Assembly (NCBI RefSeq): GCF_016863295.1
Contig: NZ_BOOP01000032.1
Span: forward strand, 80,473 to 144,472
Reading direction: 5' to 3'
DNA: 64,000 nucleotides
Source: Planotetraspora phitsanulokensis
GTDB lineage: Bacteria > Actinomycetota > Actinomycetes > Streptosporangiales > Streptosporangiaceae
The notes under the pieces: model-generated
Databases searched by the model: none
Seen by the model: only the letters and a program-made list of their open reading frames with translations
What the model was told of the DNA's origin: nothing
In this document: in pieces, positions 7,919 to 16,553 of the stretch
How the letters are laid out: each line of letters opens with the position of its first letter
Position numbering within the stretch: position 1 is the stretch's first letter
Made by a program: the position numbers and the translations under genes

Positions 7919-8518
7919 ATGACCGCAATTGTTCGAGGGTCCGGCGGCAATCCTGCGAATGCGGCCGACGAAGACGTCTGCCTAGCGTTGGGCTCCATGG
8001 GGAGTTCTGAATCGACGATCTCGTCCGCCGTCCGTACGGAGACGACGTTCACGGTCAACGGCCGGTCCGTACGGGTGGAACTGGACCCGCGCGAGTCGCT
8101 GCTCGACGTCCTGCGGGAGCGGCTGGGGCTGACCGGCACCAAGAAGGGTTGCGACCACGGCCAGTGCGGCGCGTGCACCGTCCATCTGGACGGCCGCAGG
8201 ATCGTGTCCTGCCTGACACCGGCCGTGCAGGTGAACGGCCAGGCGGTGACGACGATCGAAGGGGTGGCGGACCCCGACGGGACGCTGCACCCGCTTCAGG
8301 AGGCGTTCATCGACAACGACGCGCTGCAGTGCGGGTACTGCACGCCCGGTCAGGTGATGTCCGGGCTCGCCTGCATCGCCGAGGGCCACGCCGGCAGCGA
8401 CGACGAGATCCGCGAGTACCTCAGCGGCAACCTGTGCCGCTGCGGCGCGTACGCCGGGATCCTGGCCGCCGTCCGTGAGACGGCCCGCCGCCCGAACTCC
8501 CCGTCGAGCGAGGGCTGA
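7919..8518 (+). CDS. Aldehyde oxidoreductase / xanthine dehydrogenase-type 2Fe-2S subunit
   Basis: 199 residues; ATG 7919 has GGAGGA 6-11 bases upstream, so the GTG at 7901 is unlikely. Two 2Fe-2S clusters are visible: a plant-type ferredoxin motif (CDHGQCGACTVHLDG plus a later Cys) and the helical-domain motif (CGYCTPGQVMS, then NLCRCGAYAGI). It matches the small subunit of the PaoABC (YagTSR) class, which carries electrons from molybdopterin to FAD. An N-terminal extension of about 35 residues precedes the ferredoxin domain. The FAD-subunit gene starts 3 bases after the stop. Confidence 0.93.
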   Translation: MTAIVRGSGGNPANAADEDVCLALGSMGSSESTISSAVRTETTFTVNGRSVRVELDPRESLLDVLRERLGLTGTKKGCDHGQCGACTVHLDGRRIVSCLTPAVQVNGQAVTTIEGVADPDGTLHPLQEAFIDNDALQCGYCTPGQVMSGLACIAEGHAGSDDEIREYLSGNLCRCGAYAGILAAVRETARRPNSPSSEG

Positions 8519-8521
8519 CCG

Positions 8522-9526
8522 ATGAGGCCCTTCAGCTACGCGGCACCCGCCACCCTCGCCGAGGCCGTCACCGCCCTCGCCGAGTCCGGGCCGGGCACGA
8601 AGATCCTCGCCGGCGGCACGACGCTGTACGACCTGATGAAGCTCGACATCGAGGCGCCCCCGGCGGTCGTCGACATCCACCGCCTCGCCGAGATCGCCGC
8701 CGTCGACACGACCCGTCCCGGCGAGTTCTCCTTCGGCGCCGGCGCCCGGATGGCCGACGTCGCCGACGACCCGGTCGTGCGGCGCGACTTCCCCGCGCTG
8801 GCCGAGTCGCTCGCCAAGGCCGCCTCCCAGCAACTGCGCAACATGGCCACCGTCGGGGGCAACCTGCTTCAGCGCACCCGTTGCGGCTACTTCCGCGGCG
8901 GACCCGTGTTCCCCTGCAACAAACGAGAGCCGGGCAGCGGCTGCTCCGCGCTCGGCGGCCTGGACCGGGGGCACGCCCTGTTCGGGGGCGGCGACGCCTG
9001 CGTCGCCACCTATCCGGGCGACTGGGCGATCGCCCTGCTCGCGTTCGACGCCGTCGTCGACGTCATCGGTCCTCGTGGCGCGCGCACGGTGGCGATCGCG
9101 GACCTCCACGTCGAGCCGGGCGACACTCCGCAGCGGGAGCACACCCTCGCCGGAGACGAGCTCATCGTCCGCATCCGCGTCCCGGTCACTCCCTCCGGCC
9201 GGGGCTCCACGTATCACAAGATCCGCGACCGGGAGTCGTACGCCTTCGCGCTCGTGTCGGTCGCGGCGGGGGTGGCCTTCGACGACCGCGGTGTGGTCGA
9301 GGACTGCCGCATCGCTTTAGGCGGGGTGGCCACTCGGCCGTGGCGTGCCCCGGCCGCCGAGAGGGTCATGATCGGCGAGCGGCTGACCGAGGCGACCGCC
9401 CGCCGGGCCGGCGAAGTGGCGTTCGCCGGGGCCCGCCCGGGGACCGGCAACGCGTTCAAGATCGAGCTTGGCGTCCGCGCGGTGGCCGACGCGCTGCGCA
9501 TCGCCGGAGAGCGAGCAGTCCGATGA
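8522..9526 (+). CDS. Aldehyde oxidoreductase FAD-binding subunit with extra Fe-S site
   Basis: 334 residues of the CO-dehydrogenase/XDH FAD-binding family. The FAD motifs ILAGGTTLYDLMKL and NMATVGGNLLQRTRC are present. Between them and the C-terminal domain is the four-cysteine insert (RTRC, FPCNKR, SGCSA, DACVA) that in E. coli PaoB holds a 4Fe-4S cluster, placing this enzyme in the PaoABC class rather than classical xanthine dehydrogenase. The gene overlaps the large subunit by 4 bases (ATGA), indicating translational coupling and a 1:1:1 complex. Confidence 0.92.
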   Translation: MRPFSYAAPATLAEAVTALAESGPGTKILAGGTTLYDLMKLDIEAPPAVVDIHRLAEIAAVDTTRPGEFSFGAGARMADVADDPVVRRDFPALAESLAKAASQQLRNMATVGGNLLQRTRCGYFRGGPVFPCNKREPGSGCSALGGLDRGHALFGGGDACVATYPGDWAIALLAFDAVVDVIGPRGARTVAIADLHVEPGDTPQREHTLAGDELIVRIRVPVTPSGRGSTYHKIRDRESYAFALVSVAAGVAFDDRGVVEDCRIALGGVATRPWRAPAAERVMIGERLTEATARRAGEVAFAGARPGTGNAFKIELGVRAVADALRIAGERAVR

Positions 9527-11700
9527 GCACTCCGACCCGGCGGGTCGACGCCCGCGAAAAGGTGACCGGTGCGGCGCGCTACGGGGCGGACCGCACGTCC
9601 CCGGACCTGGCGCACGCCGTGTTCGCCGTCTCCACCATCGGCAAGGGCCGCGTCGTGAACGTCGACACCGCCGCCGCCGAGGCCGTCCCCGGCGTGCTGA
9701 CGGTGCTGACCCGCATCGACCCCGCCGAGCTCGGCTCGCCCGGCTTCGTCATGGGCGGAGGCTACGGCTTCCAGAGCCTGCAGCCGCTGACCGACGACCG
9801 CATCGCCTACCGCGGCCAGCCCATCGCGCTGGTCGTCGCCGACACGCTCGTCGCCGCGACCGAGGCGGCGAACCTGGTCCGCGCGGAATACGAGGCCGAG
9901 CCGGTCACGTCGGACCTCGACGCGGAAGGCGCCGAGACGCTCGTTCAGGAGGAGGCCATCCCGCTTCCGTTTCTCGCCGACATCGTCGTGGGCGACGCCG
10001 ACGCCGCCTTCGCCGGGAGCGCGGTGCGGATCGAGGAGACCTACGAGCTTCCCCGGCAGCACCAGGTGCCGATGGAGCTGATCGGCGGGGTCGTGGAGTG
10101 GCGCGGCGACACGCTGGTGGTGCACGAGGGGACCCAGAACGCGGGAGCCCTGCGCGGCGGCCTGGCCAAGCAGCTCGGCATGGATCCCGCGAAGATCGAG
10201 ATCATCGCCCCCTACACGGGAGGCGGGTTCGGCCAGAAGAACTCCCTTCAGCCCCACGTGGGACCGCTTGCGCTGGCCGCACGCCGGCTCGGGCGGCCGA
10301 TCAAGTTCGTCATGCCCCGGACGCAGACGTTCCACCAGGCCAGCTTCCGCCCGGCGAGCCGCCATCTCGTACGGCTCGGCGCCGACGAGACCGGCCGGCT
10401 GCTGGCCGCGGTCCACGAGGTGGACCAGCAGACCTCCCGGCACGACCTGTTCCCCAGCATGTCGACGGAGATCACCAGCCGTCTCTACGGGATCGGCCAT
10501 TTCCGGGGCCGTCAGCGGCTGGTCCGCACCGATGTGCAGACTCCCGGCTTCATGCGCGCTCCGTTCGAGCACCCCGCCGCGTTCGCGTTCGAGTCGGCCG
10601 TCGACGAGCTCGCCTACGCTGTGGGGCAGGACCCCGTGGCGCTGCGCCTGGCCAACGACACCGACGTCGACCCGGTCACCGGGCAGCCGTTCTCGTCCCG
10701 CTACCTCGCCGAGTGCCTCCGGCGCGGAGCCGACATGTTCGGCTGGGCCGGCCGTACCCACGAGCCCCGCTCGATGCGCGCTTCGGACGGATCGCGGATC
10801 GGCTGGGGGGTCGCGTCCGGCGTCTATCCCGCATCGGTCGCGCCGGCCGTCGCCCGGCTGACCGCCACCTCGGAGGGGAAGGTCACCGTCGGGGTGGACG
10901 GCCACGAGATGGGCCAGGGCATCCGCACCGCGATCACCCTGCTGATCTCCGAGGACCTGTCCGTCGGGGTCGACGACGTGACCGTGGACGTCGGCGACAC
11001 CAGGGTGGCGCCGCAACATCTCACCGCCGGTTCGTGGGGTACGGCCACGGCGCTGCAGGCCGTCCACGCCGCGCTGCGTGAGCTGCGCAAACACCTCAAC
11101 GTGGCGGACAGCGATCCCGTCGACGTGGGGGCGGCGGTCGCCGCGACCGGGCAGACGAGCGTCGAGGTGGAGGCGACCACCATCGCGCCCGGGCAGCCGC
11201 CCGAGATCATCGAACGGTCACGTGCGGGGCTGGTCGCCTTCGCCGGGCCGGTCTACCCCGGCTTCACCGCCTTCAGTTTCATCGCGCATTTCGTCGAGGT
11301 GCGGATCGAGCCGACGACCCGGCGCATCCGGGTGCCGCGCGTGGTCAGCGTGGCCGACTGCGGCAGGGTCGCCAGCCCGGTGACCGCCGCCAGCCAGGTC
11401 CGCGGCGCCGTGGTCTGGGGCATCGGAGCGTCGTTGCGGGAGCGGAGCGAGGTCGATCCCCGATTCGGCGGGTTCGCCAACGCGACCATGGAGGAGTACC
11501 CGATCCCGGTCAACGCCGACATCGGCGAGATCGAGGTCGGTTTCGTCGACAAGCCCGACCCGATGCTCAACCCGGTCGGGGTCAAGGGCCTCGGCGAGGT
11601 GGCCATGGTGGGTGTGGCCGCCGCCATCGGGAACGCCGTCTTCCACGCCACGGGCCGCCGTCTGCGACGGTTGCCGATCCGCATCGAAGACGTGCTCTGA
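9523..11700 (+). CDS. Aldehyde oxidoreductase molybdopterin-binding subunit
   Basis: 725 residues; ATG 9523 overlaps the previous stop. The frame is open far upstream but those residues do not resemble the family. Signatures of molybdopterin cytosine-dinucleotide hydroxylases are visible: PYTGGGFGQKN, FMRAPFEHPA, GHEMGQGIRTA, and GVKGLGEVAMVG near the end, which holds the catalytic Glu. Together with the two preceding subunits it should oxidise aldehydes or N-heterocycles. No XdhC/PaoD-type maturation factor or cofactor gene lies beside it. Confidence 0.92.
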   Translation: MSTPTRRVDAREKVTGAARYGADRTSPDLAHAVFAVSTIGKGRVVNVDTAAAEAVPGVLTVLTRIDPAELGSPGFVMGGGYGFQSLQPLTDDRIAYRGQPIALVVADTLVAATEAANLVRAEYEAEPVTSDLDAEGAETLVQEEAIPLPFLADIVVGDADAAFAGSAVRIEETYELPRQHQVPMELIGGVVEWRGDTLVVHEGTQNAGALRGGLAKQLGMDPAKIEIIAPYTGGGFGQKNSLQPHVGPLALAARRLGRPIKFVMPRTQTFHQASFRPASRHLVRLGADETGRLLAAVHEVDQQTSRHDLFPSMSTEITSRLYGIGHFRGRQRLVRTDVQTPGFMRAPFEHPAAFAFESAVDELAYAVGQDPVALRLANDTDVDPVTGQPFSSRYLAECLRRGADMFGWAGRTHEPRSMRASDGSRIGWGVASGVYPASVAPAVARLTATSEGKVTVGVDGHEMGQGIRTAITLLISEDLSVGVDDVTVDVGDTRVAPQHLTAGSWGTATALQAVHAALRELRKHLNVADSDPVDVGAAVAATGQTSVEVEATTIAPGQPPEIIERSRAGLVAFAGPVYPGFTAFSFIAHFVEVRIEPTTRRIRVPRVVSVADCGRVASPVTAASQVRGAVVWGIGASLRERSEVDPRFGGFANATMEEYPIPVNADIGEIEVGFVDKPDPMLNPVGVKGLGEVAMVGVAAAIGNAVFHATGRRLRRLPIRIEDVL

Positions 11701-11748
11701 GGGGTTCGCACCGGGCCATGCCGATCACTGTCGTGGTAGGCATTGCAC

Positions 11749-13263
11749 ATGGCACCGCCCGCCCCCCTGCGCGCCGACGACCCCCGGCGCCTCGGCGTCT
11801 ATCGTCTGGCCGGGCGCATCGGCCAGGGGGGACAGGGAGTGGTGTTCCTCGGCACCGCTCCCGGCGGCGTCCAGGTCGCGGTGAAGCGCATGCACCAGGA
11901 ACTGGACGGTGAGAAGGCCAGAAGGCGCTTCATCGCCGAGGTGGAGGCGGTGCGGCGGGTCGCGCCCTTCTGCACGGCGCAGGTGCTCGACGCCGACCTC
12001 GACGAGGAGCGCCCCTACATCGTCAGCGAGTACATCGACGGGCCGTCCCTGCGCGAGGACGTCACGACCTCGGGTCCCCGCGCCGGGGGATCGCTCGATC
12101 GGATCGCCGTGGCCACGGCCACCGCGCTCGCGGCCATCCATCAGGCCGGGGTGGTGCACCGGGACTTCAAGCCGGGCAACGTCCTACTCGGCCCGGATGG
12201 CCCGCGTGTGATCGACTTCGGCATCTCCCGGATCCTGGACGCGACGGAGACCGTGACGATCACCCCGGTCGGCACGCCCGCGTACATCTCTCCCGAGCAG
12301 CTCAGGGGAGAACGGGTGAGTCCGGCGGCCGACATGTTCGGCTGGGCGCTCACGGTCGCCTACACCGCGAGCGGGCGGCACGCATACAGTGCCGATTCCT
12401 TCGAGGCGATCCTCGGCAGGATCCTGTTCGGCACGGCCGACCTCGGGCCTCTCAGCGGCCGGTTACGCGACATCGTCGTCGCCTGCCTCGCGGCGGCCCC
12501 CTCCGACCGGCCGACCGCGGACGAGGTGCTGCGTCACCTCATCGGGCGCGAGGAGTTCGCTCTCCGCGACAAGGAGCCCGGCTCCGTGCTCGAGGCGGGC
12601 GCCCTCCTGGCCGCCGACACGCACCCGGCGGACGCGGCCTCGGCGAGCGTGTCGCCGGACGCCGTCACCGACCCCCAGACGCCACAGGACCTCGGCGAGA
12701 TGGTCGCCGCGTCGGATCTGGACAGGGCCGAGCACACCCGCCCCGGCGGCGTCTCGCGGTGGCTCCTGCGGAAGCCCGTCATCGTGACGGTGGCCGCCGT
12801 CCTCGTCGCCGGCGTCGTCGGGGCGACGTTGTGGTGGACCGGTCACGGCCGGTCGGGCACGGTCGCCTCGCCGTCCACGTCCTCCCCGCTCGCGTCCCCC
12901 ACCGTGCCGACCGCCACCCCCTCGTCGCCGCGAGCGTTCTCGTACGCGGGCCGCTGGACCGGAAGCGCCGAGTATTCCTCGAGGGACCTGGTCTTCTCCG
13001 TGGAACTGGTCCTGGCCGCGAACACGGCCAAGGCCGGCTCCATGCGGTGGGGGGAGAACCTCCAGTGCTCGGGGCGGCTGAGCCGGGTGCGTGAGACGGA
13101 CGTCACCTTGACGATGCGGATCGGCAAGGTCGTCGGCCCCCGTGGGTGCTCCCCGGCCACAGTCGAGCTCACCCCGCAGGGCCGCGACACGATGGCCTTC
13201 CGGGTCACCCGCACGGCGGAGACGAAGCCCCGGTACTCCGGCCTCGTCGTCCTGACGCCCTGA
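11749..13263 (+). CDS. Membrane-anchored Ser/Thr protein kinase
   Basis: 504 residues from ATG 11749 (a TTG two codons upstream is also possible). The kinase domain spans about residues 15-275: glycine loop GQGGQGVV, the VAIK-type lysine in VAVKRM, catalytic HRDFKPGN, DFG, and GTPAYISPEQL. A disordered linker leads to one membrane helix (PVIVTVAAVLVAGVVGATLWW, about residue 345). An extracytoplasmic domain of about 130 residues follows (AGRWTGSAEYSSRDLVFSVEL and further beta-rich sequence with two Cys), probably a sensor. Substrates are unknown. Confidence 0.9.
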   Translation: MAPPAPLRADDPRRLGVYRLAGRIGQGGQGVVFLGTAPGGVQVAVKRMHQELDGEKARRRFIAEVEAVRRVAPFCTAQVLDADLDEERPYIVSEYIDGPSLREDVTTSGPRAGGSLDRIAVATATALAAIHQAGVVHRDFKPGNVLLGPDGPRVIDFGISRILDATETVTITPVGTPAYISPEQLRGERVSPAADMFGWALTVAYTASGRHAYSADSFEAILGRILFGTADLGPLSGRLRDIVVACLAAAPSDRPTADEVLRHLIGREEFALRDKEPGSVLEAGALLAADTHPADAASASVSPDAVTDPQTPQDLGEMVAASDLDRAEHTRPGGVSRWLLRKPVIVTVAAVLVAGVVGATLWWTGHGRSGTVASPSTSSPLASPTVPTATPSSPRAFSYAGRWTGSAEYSSRDLVFSVELVLAANTAKAGSMRWGENLQCSGRLSRVRETDVTLTMRIGKVVGPRGCSPATVELTPQGRDTMAFRVTRTAETKPRYSGLVVLTP

Positions 13264-13364
13264 CCGCCACGCGGGTTCCGTGCCCTTCGCCCGTCGTGCT
13301 CTTCGCCCGCCGCGCCCTCATGCGCCCGCGTCTCACCGCCGCGCCTCCGCGCCCCTTGTCCCGG

Positions 13365-13442
13365 TCCGTTGTCTCGGTCCGTTGTCTCGGTCCGTTGTCT
13401 CGGTCCGTTGTCTCGGTCCGTTGTCTCGGCCTGTTGTCTCGC
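13365..13442. repeat. 13-bp tandem repeat array A
   Basis: Five perfect consecutive copies of TCCGTTGTCTCGG occupy 13365-13429, followed by one degenerate copy to 13442 and a decayed copy just upstream. The unit length is not a multiple of three and no gene runs through it, so it is intergenic slippage DNA or a binding array. Confidence 0.95.
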
Positions 13443-13554
13443 GCCTTGTATCCCGCGTCCCCGGCGTCAGCGTTCGGGCCATCACACGGCCTTACCCGCC
13501 CGTCTCACTCCACCCGCGTCGCTCTCCCGGTGGGGGCAAGGGCCTTCTTCTCGT

Positions 13555-13587
13555 TTCTCATGGAATCTCGGACGACTTCCGTGAGAA
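13555..13587. promoter_or_regulatory. Candidate operator dyad upstream of CGNR gene
   Basis: 11-base arms at 13555-13565 and 13577-13587 are complementary except for one G-T type position, with an 11-base centre. The position, about 105 bases before the CGNR start, suits a regulator site. Confidence 0.4.
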
Positions 13588-13692
13588 TCGAAACACTGCC
13601 CCTGTGCCCCCGTGCCCGCAGGCGCGATCGGCCACGATGACCGAACAGATCCACACCGGACCGCTGGCCGCTGAGGAGAGGACGACCTGACG

Positions 13693-14271
13693 ATGGCGCC
13701 CTGGCATCCGGCCCCCGGTGAGGACGGTTCCGTCGCACTGGCGCTGATCAATTCACGGCACTCCACCCCTGCCACCGGGATGATCGACGACCTGCCCTCG
13801 TCGCGTGAGATCGCCGACTGGCTACGGGCGCGCGGCCTCGTCGTCGATGGCGGCCTCCCGCTGGGGCCGATCGAGGTCATCCGGCTGCATGAGCTCAGAA
13901 ACGCCGCGCGATGTCTGTTCGTCGCCGTCGCGGACGGGAGCCGACCCTGGCAGCCCGCGATGGAGCTGGTGAACGAACTGGTCCGGGCAGTTCCAGTGGC
14001 TCCGGTGGTGGAGTGGCCCGTCACCGGTCCGGTGAAGGTCTGGCATGCGGAACGGGAGGGCTTCGACGCGGTTCTCGCCCACATCGCCCGTGACGCCGTC
14101 GACGTCATCACCGGACCGCGCGCGCCGACGATCCGCCGGTGCGAGTCGCCCCGCTGCGTACGGATCTTTCTGCGCGAGCACGCCCGGCGGGTCTGGTGCT
14201 CCACGACCTGCGGGGACCGGGCGCGCGCCGACCGGCACTACCGGATCCAGCGGGCCGGCCGCGACGGCTGA
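13693..14271 (+). CDS. CGNR zinc-finger / ABATE domain protein, probable regulator
   Basis: 192 residues; ATG 13693 has GAGGAGAGG upstream. The N-terminal 130 residues fit the stress-induced ABATE-like domain (VALALINSRHSTP, then ELRNAARCLFVAVADG). The C-terminal CGNR zinc finger is clear: C-ESPR-C, FLREHARRVWCSTTCGDRARADRHYR, with four cysteines for zinc. The family is thought to be transcriptional regulators, with targets mostly unknown. The gene sits alone between two unrelated 13-bp tandem repeats, and the second lies at its 3' side. Confidence 0.85.
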   Translation: MAPWHPAPGEDGSVALALINSRHSTPATGMIDDLPSSREIADWLRARGLVVDGGLPLGPIEVIRLHELRNAARCLFVAVADGSRPWQPAMELVNELVRAVPVAPVVEWPVTGPVKVWHAEREGFDAVLAHIARDAVDVITGPRAPTIRRCESPRCVRIFLREHARRVWCSTTCGDRARADRHYRIQRAGRDG

Positions 14272-14327
14272 GGGCGACCCCGGGACGCGGACCCCCGGGT
14301 GCGCACGAGGCCCTCGCGCCCGGCAGC

Positions 14328-14378
14328 GTCACTCGGCACTGTCACTCGGCACTGTCACTCGGCACTGTCACTCGGACT
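14328..14378. repeat. 13-bp tandem repeat array B
   Basis: Three perfect copies of GTCACTCGGCACT (14328-14366) are followed by a fourth with one base deleted. The array covers the stop codon (14368-14370) and last codons of the minus-strand HxlR gene. Its unit differs in sequence from array A but has the same length. Confidence 0.95.
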
Positions 14379-14922
14379 CGCTGGCACCCGGCGTCGTCTC
14401 GGTCGCCTCGCTCGCGCGTGCGGCGAGGGCGGCGGCCCGGTCGGGGACGCTCGCGAATCGCCCGCGCAGTCCTTCGCCGGCACCCGGACCCGCGGCGAAC
14501 CGCACCGCGGACGCGGTGACGGGCTCACCGGTCTTCCGGTCGACCATGACCGGATCGATCTCGCGCCCGCTCTCGGAGTCGACCACGATCACCGACGGCT
14601 CGTCGTCTGCCCGCAGCTCGTTTCCCCAGGTGGTCAGCGCGAGCAGCACCGGCAGGAACCGCCGCCCGCGCTCGGTGAGCACGTATTCGTACCTCACGGG
14701 ACGCTGCTGGTACGGCCTGCGGGACAGGACGCCCGCCGCCACCAGCGCCTTGAGCCGGCGGGTCAGCATGTTGGGCGCGATGCCCAGGCTGCGCTCGAAC
14801 TCGTCGAAACGGCTGTAGCCGTCGAAGGCGTCACGCAGGATGAGCATGCTCCACCAGTCGCCGACCTGGTCCAGGCTCGCGGCCATGGGGCACTCGGCCC
14901 CCGAGAAGCTGGTGCGCTGCAT
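14368..14922 (-). CDS. HxlR family transcriptional regulator
   Basis: 184 residues. The conserved N-terminal cysteine (Cys11, in GAECPMAASLDQVGDWWSMLILRDAF) and the winged helix (RFDEFERSLGIAPNMLTRRLKALVAAGVL, then YVLTERGRRF) define the HxlR/YodB type, in which the cysteine often senses quinones, aldehydes or disulfide stress. It starts 4 bases after the aldo/keto reductase stop on the same strand, so the two form an operon and the regulator probably controls it through the dyad at 16003-16042. The C-terminal tail of about 70 residues is longer than in minimal family members. Confidence 0.9.
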   Translation of the reverse strand: MQRTSFSGAECPMAASLDQVGDWWSMLILRDAFDGYSRFDEFERSLGIAPNMLTRRLKALVAAGVLSRRPYQQRPVRYEYVLTERGRRFLPVLLALTTWGNELRADDEPSVIVVDSESGREIDPVMVDRKTGEPVTASAVRFAAGPGAGEGLRGRFASVPDRAAALAARASEATETTPGASESE

Positions 14923-14926
14923 CCGA

Positions 14927-15982
14927 TCACGCTACCGGCACGGCCGGCAGATCGAAGCGCCGCCGGTCGCCGCCGAGCATGACGTCGAGCATGCCCTCGT
15001 TCACCTCGTACGGAACACCCGCGGGAACGGCGCTGACCCGGTCGAGCAGGGAGTACTGCGCGTCGGACAGGCCGACCTCCAAGGCGCCCAGGTAGTCCTC
15101 GAGCTGCTTCACGCTCCGCGGGCCGATGATCGGCACATACGCGGTGGTGGAACGGCGGCCCCGCTCGAGCAGCCAGGCCACCGACACCTGCGAGGGCGAG
15201 GCGCCGATCTCCTCCGCGACCGCCAGGACGGCGTCGATGACGGCGGTCTTCTGGGCGTTGTCCTCGCTGTGGATGAGCCGGCCCCAGTCGGTCAGCCGGC
15301 CCTCCGCGCTCACGCGGTACTTTCCGGTCAGGAGGCCGCCGCCGAGCGGTGACCACTGCGCGACCCCCAGCCCGAGCGCGTCGGCCATGGGGAGCAGTTC
15401 ACGCTCCGGGGTCCGCTCGACCAGGCTGTACTCCACCTGGATCCCGGCCACCGGCGCCCAGCCGCGCAGGTCCGCGATCGCCGCGGCGTGGGACACCCGC
15501 CAGGCGGGGAAGTTCGAAAGGCCGAAGTGCAGGATCTTCCCGGCGCTGACCAGGTCGTCGAGCCCCCGAAGGATCTCCTCGATCGGCGTCACCGAGTCGG
15601 GGAAGTGCACCCAGTAGAGGTCGAGGTAGTCGGTGCCCAGCCGCCGGAGGCTGGCCTCCACCGACCGGAACATGTTCTTGCGGCCGTTGCCGGTGAAGGA
15701 GACGCCGCCCGAGGTGCCCGTTCCCGAGGTGTACTTCGACGCGAGGACGAAGCGTTCCCGGTCCGTGGCGAGGAACTCGCCCAGCAGTTTCTCCGACTCG
15801 CCGAGCTGATAGACGTCCGCGGTGTCGATCAGCGTGCCGCCCGCCTCGGCGAACCTCTCGAAGATCGCCTTCGCGTCGTCCCGTCCGGCGCCGGTGCCCC
15901 AGCCGGTACCGAAGTTGCCGGTGCCCAGGCCGTACTCCGAGACGCGCAGTCCCGTGCTGCGGCCGAAAGTTGTGTACCTCAT
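14927..15982 (-). CDS. Aldo/keto reductase
   Basis: 351 residues from ATG 15982; AGGAGG 7-12 bases upstream favours this over the GTG one codon earlier. The catalytic tetrad is intact: Asp and Tyr in DTADVYQLGESEKLLG, Lys in LASKYTSG and His in YWVHFPDS. The C-terminal VPIIGPRSVKQLEDYLGAL is the usual NADPH-binding strand. It is likely a carbonyl reductase for xenobiotic or stress-derived aldehydes, fitting the downstream HxlR gene. Confidence 0.92.
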   Translation of the reverse strand: MRYTTFGRSTGLRVSEYGLGTGNFGTGWGTGAGRDDAKAIFERFAEAGGTLIDTADVYQLGESEKLLGEFLATDRERFVLASKYTSGTGTSGGVSFTGNGRKNMFRSVEASLRRLGTDYLDLYWVHFPDSVTPIEEILRGLDDLVSAGKILHFGLSNFPAWRVSHAAAIADLRGWAPVAGIQVEYSLVERTPERELLPMADALGLGVAQWSPLGGGLLTGKYRVSAEGRLTDWGRLIHSEDNAQKTAVIDAVLAVAEEIGASPSQVSVAWLLERGRRSTTAYVPIIGPRSVKQLEDYLGALEVGLSDAQYSLLDRVSAVPAGVPYEVNEGMLDVMLGGDRRRFDLPAVPVA

Positions 15983-16002
15983 CACGAACCTCCTGCGAGC
16001 TG

Positions 16003-16042
16003 GCTTTCATAATCCAAGTTAGGTTACTTGCATGATGAAAGC
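16003..16042. promoter_or_regulatory. Nested dyad operator, probable HxlR site
   Basis: An outer perfect inverted repeat, GCTTTCAT (16003-16010) and ATGAAAGC (16035-16042), and an inner one, CAAGT (16015-16019) and ACTTG (16026-16030), share exactly the same centre (16022.5). The element lies 21-60 bases before the aldo/keto reductase start, where autoregulation by the operon's HxlR protein would be expected. Confidence 0.6.
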
Positions 16043-16139
16043 AAGTCATGCGAGCTGAACCGCCTAGCGCCTCGCAGGCCCGGGAGGTCACCGGCGGGCC
16101 GAGCCTCGCCACGGCCCGCCGAGCAGACCTACGCGGCTG

Positions 16140-16553
16140 TCAGGTGGCCTGGTCGTCGGCGGGACGTTCCTGGAGAACCCAGCCGTTGCCGTCCGGGTCG
16201 CTGAAGAAGACGAACGCGTTCCACCTGCCGCCGTGACCGTCGGCCAGGGCGCCGTCCGCGCCGAAGTGCTGCACCGGGCTGACCGCGACGCCGCGCTCGG
16301 CCAGTTGAGCCCGGGCCGCCTCGATGTCCGGGACGACGATTTGGACTCCTTGCACCGAACCCGGCGGCATGCCCGAGTTCACGCCCAGGACGATCGAGCA
16401 CGCCGAACCGGGCGGGGTCAGTTGGACGAAACGCGTCCCGGGTCCGGCCTGGGTGTCGTGGTCGACGGCGAAGCCGACCTGCTCGCCGTAGAAGCTCTTC
16501 GCCCGGTCGATGTCGGACACGGGGATGGGGACGACTTCGAGTTTCCAGTCCAT
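16140..16553 (-). CDS. VOC family protein (glyoxalase superfamily)
   Basis: 137 residues from ATG 16553; upstream residues of the same open frame look non-coding and lack a ribosome binding site. The sequence MDWKLEVVPIPVSDIDRAKSFYGEQVGFAVDHD opens the first module and FFSDPDGNGWVLQE closes the second, with the family's typical C-terminal Glu. It resembles lactoylglutathione lyase-like proteins; the substrate is unknown. Confidence 0.88.
   Translation of the reverse strand: MDWKLEVVPIPVSDIDRAKSFYGEQVGFAVDHDTQAGPGTRFVQLTPPGSACSIVLGVNSGMPPGSVQGVQIVVPDIEAARAQLAERGVAVSPVQHFGADGALADGHGGRWNAFVFFSDPDGNGWVLQERPADDQAT

Larger units (their letters stand above)
13264..13692. other. Intergenic region with tandem repeat, dyad and short ORF
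   Basis: 429 bases without a standard gene. It contains a 13-bp tandem repeat (13365-13442), a long inverted repeat (13555-13587) and a 17-codon frame at 13637-13690 (MTEQIHTGPLAAEERTT) that stops 2 bases before the CGNR gene but has only a weak ribosome binding site. Confidence 0.5.

Noticed and set aside
8881..9522. Upstream extension of the molybdopterin-subunit frame
   Set aside because: The extra 214 residues are arginine-rich shadow of the FAD subunit gene; ATG 9523 with the ATGA overlap is the sensible start.
13482..14204. 240-codon minus-strand frame over the CGNR gene
   Set aside because: It is antisense to the CGNR protein, whose zinc-finger motif is unmistakable, and it has serine/arginine-rich non-protein-like composition.
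13365..14378. CRISPR array
   Set aside because: The 13-bp units are directly adjacent with no spacers and there are no cas genes.
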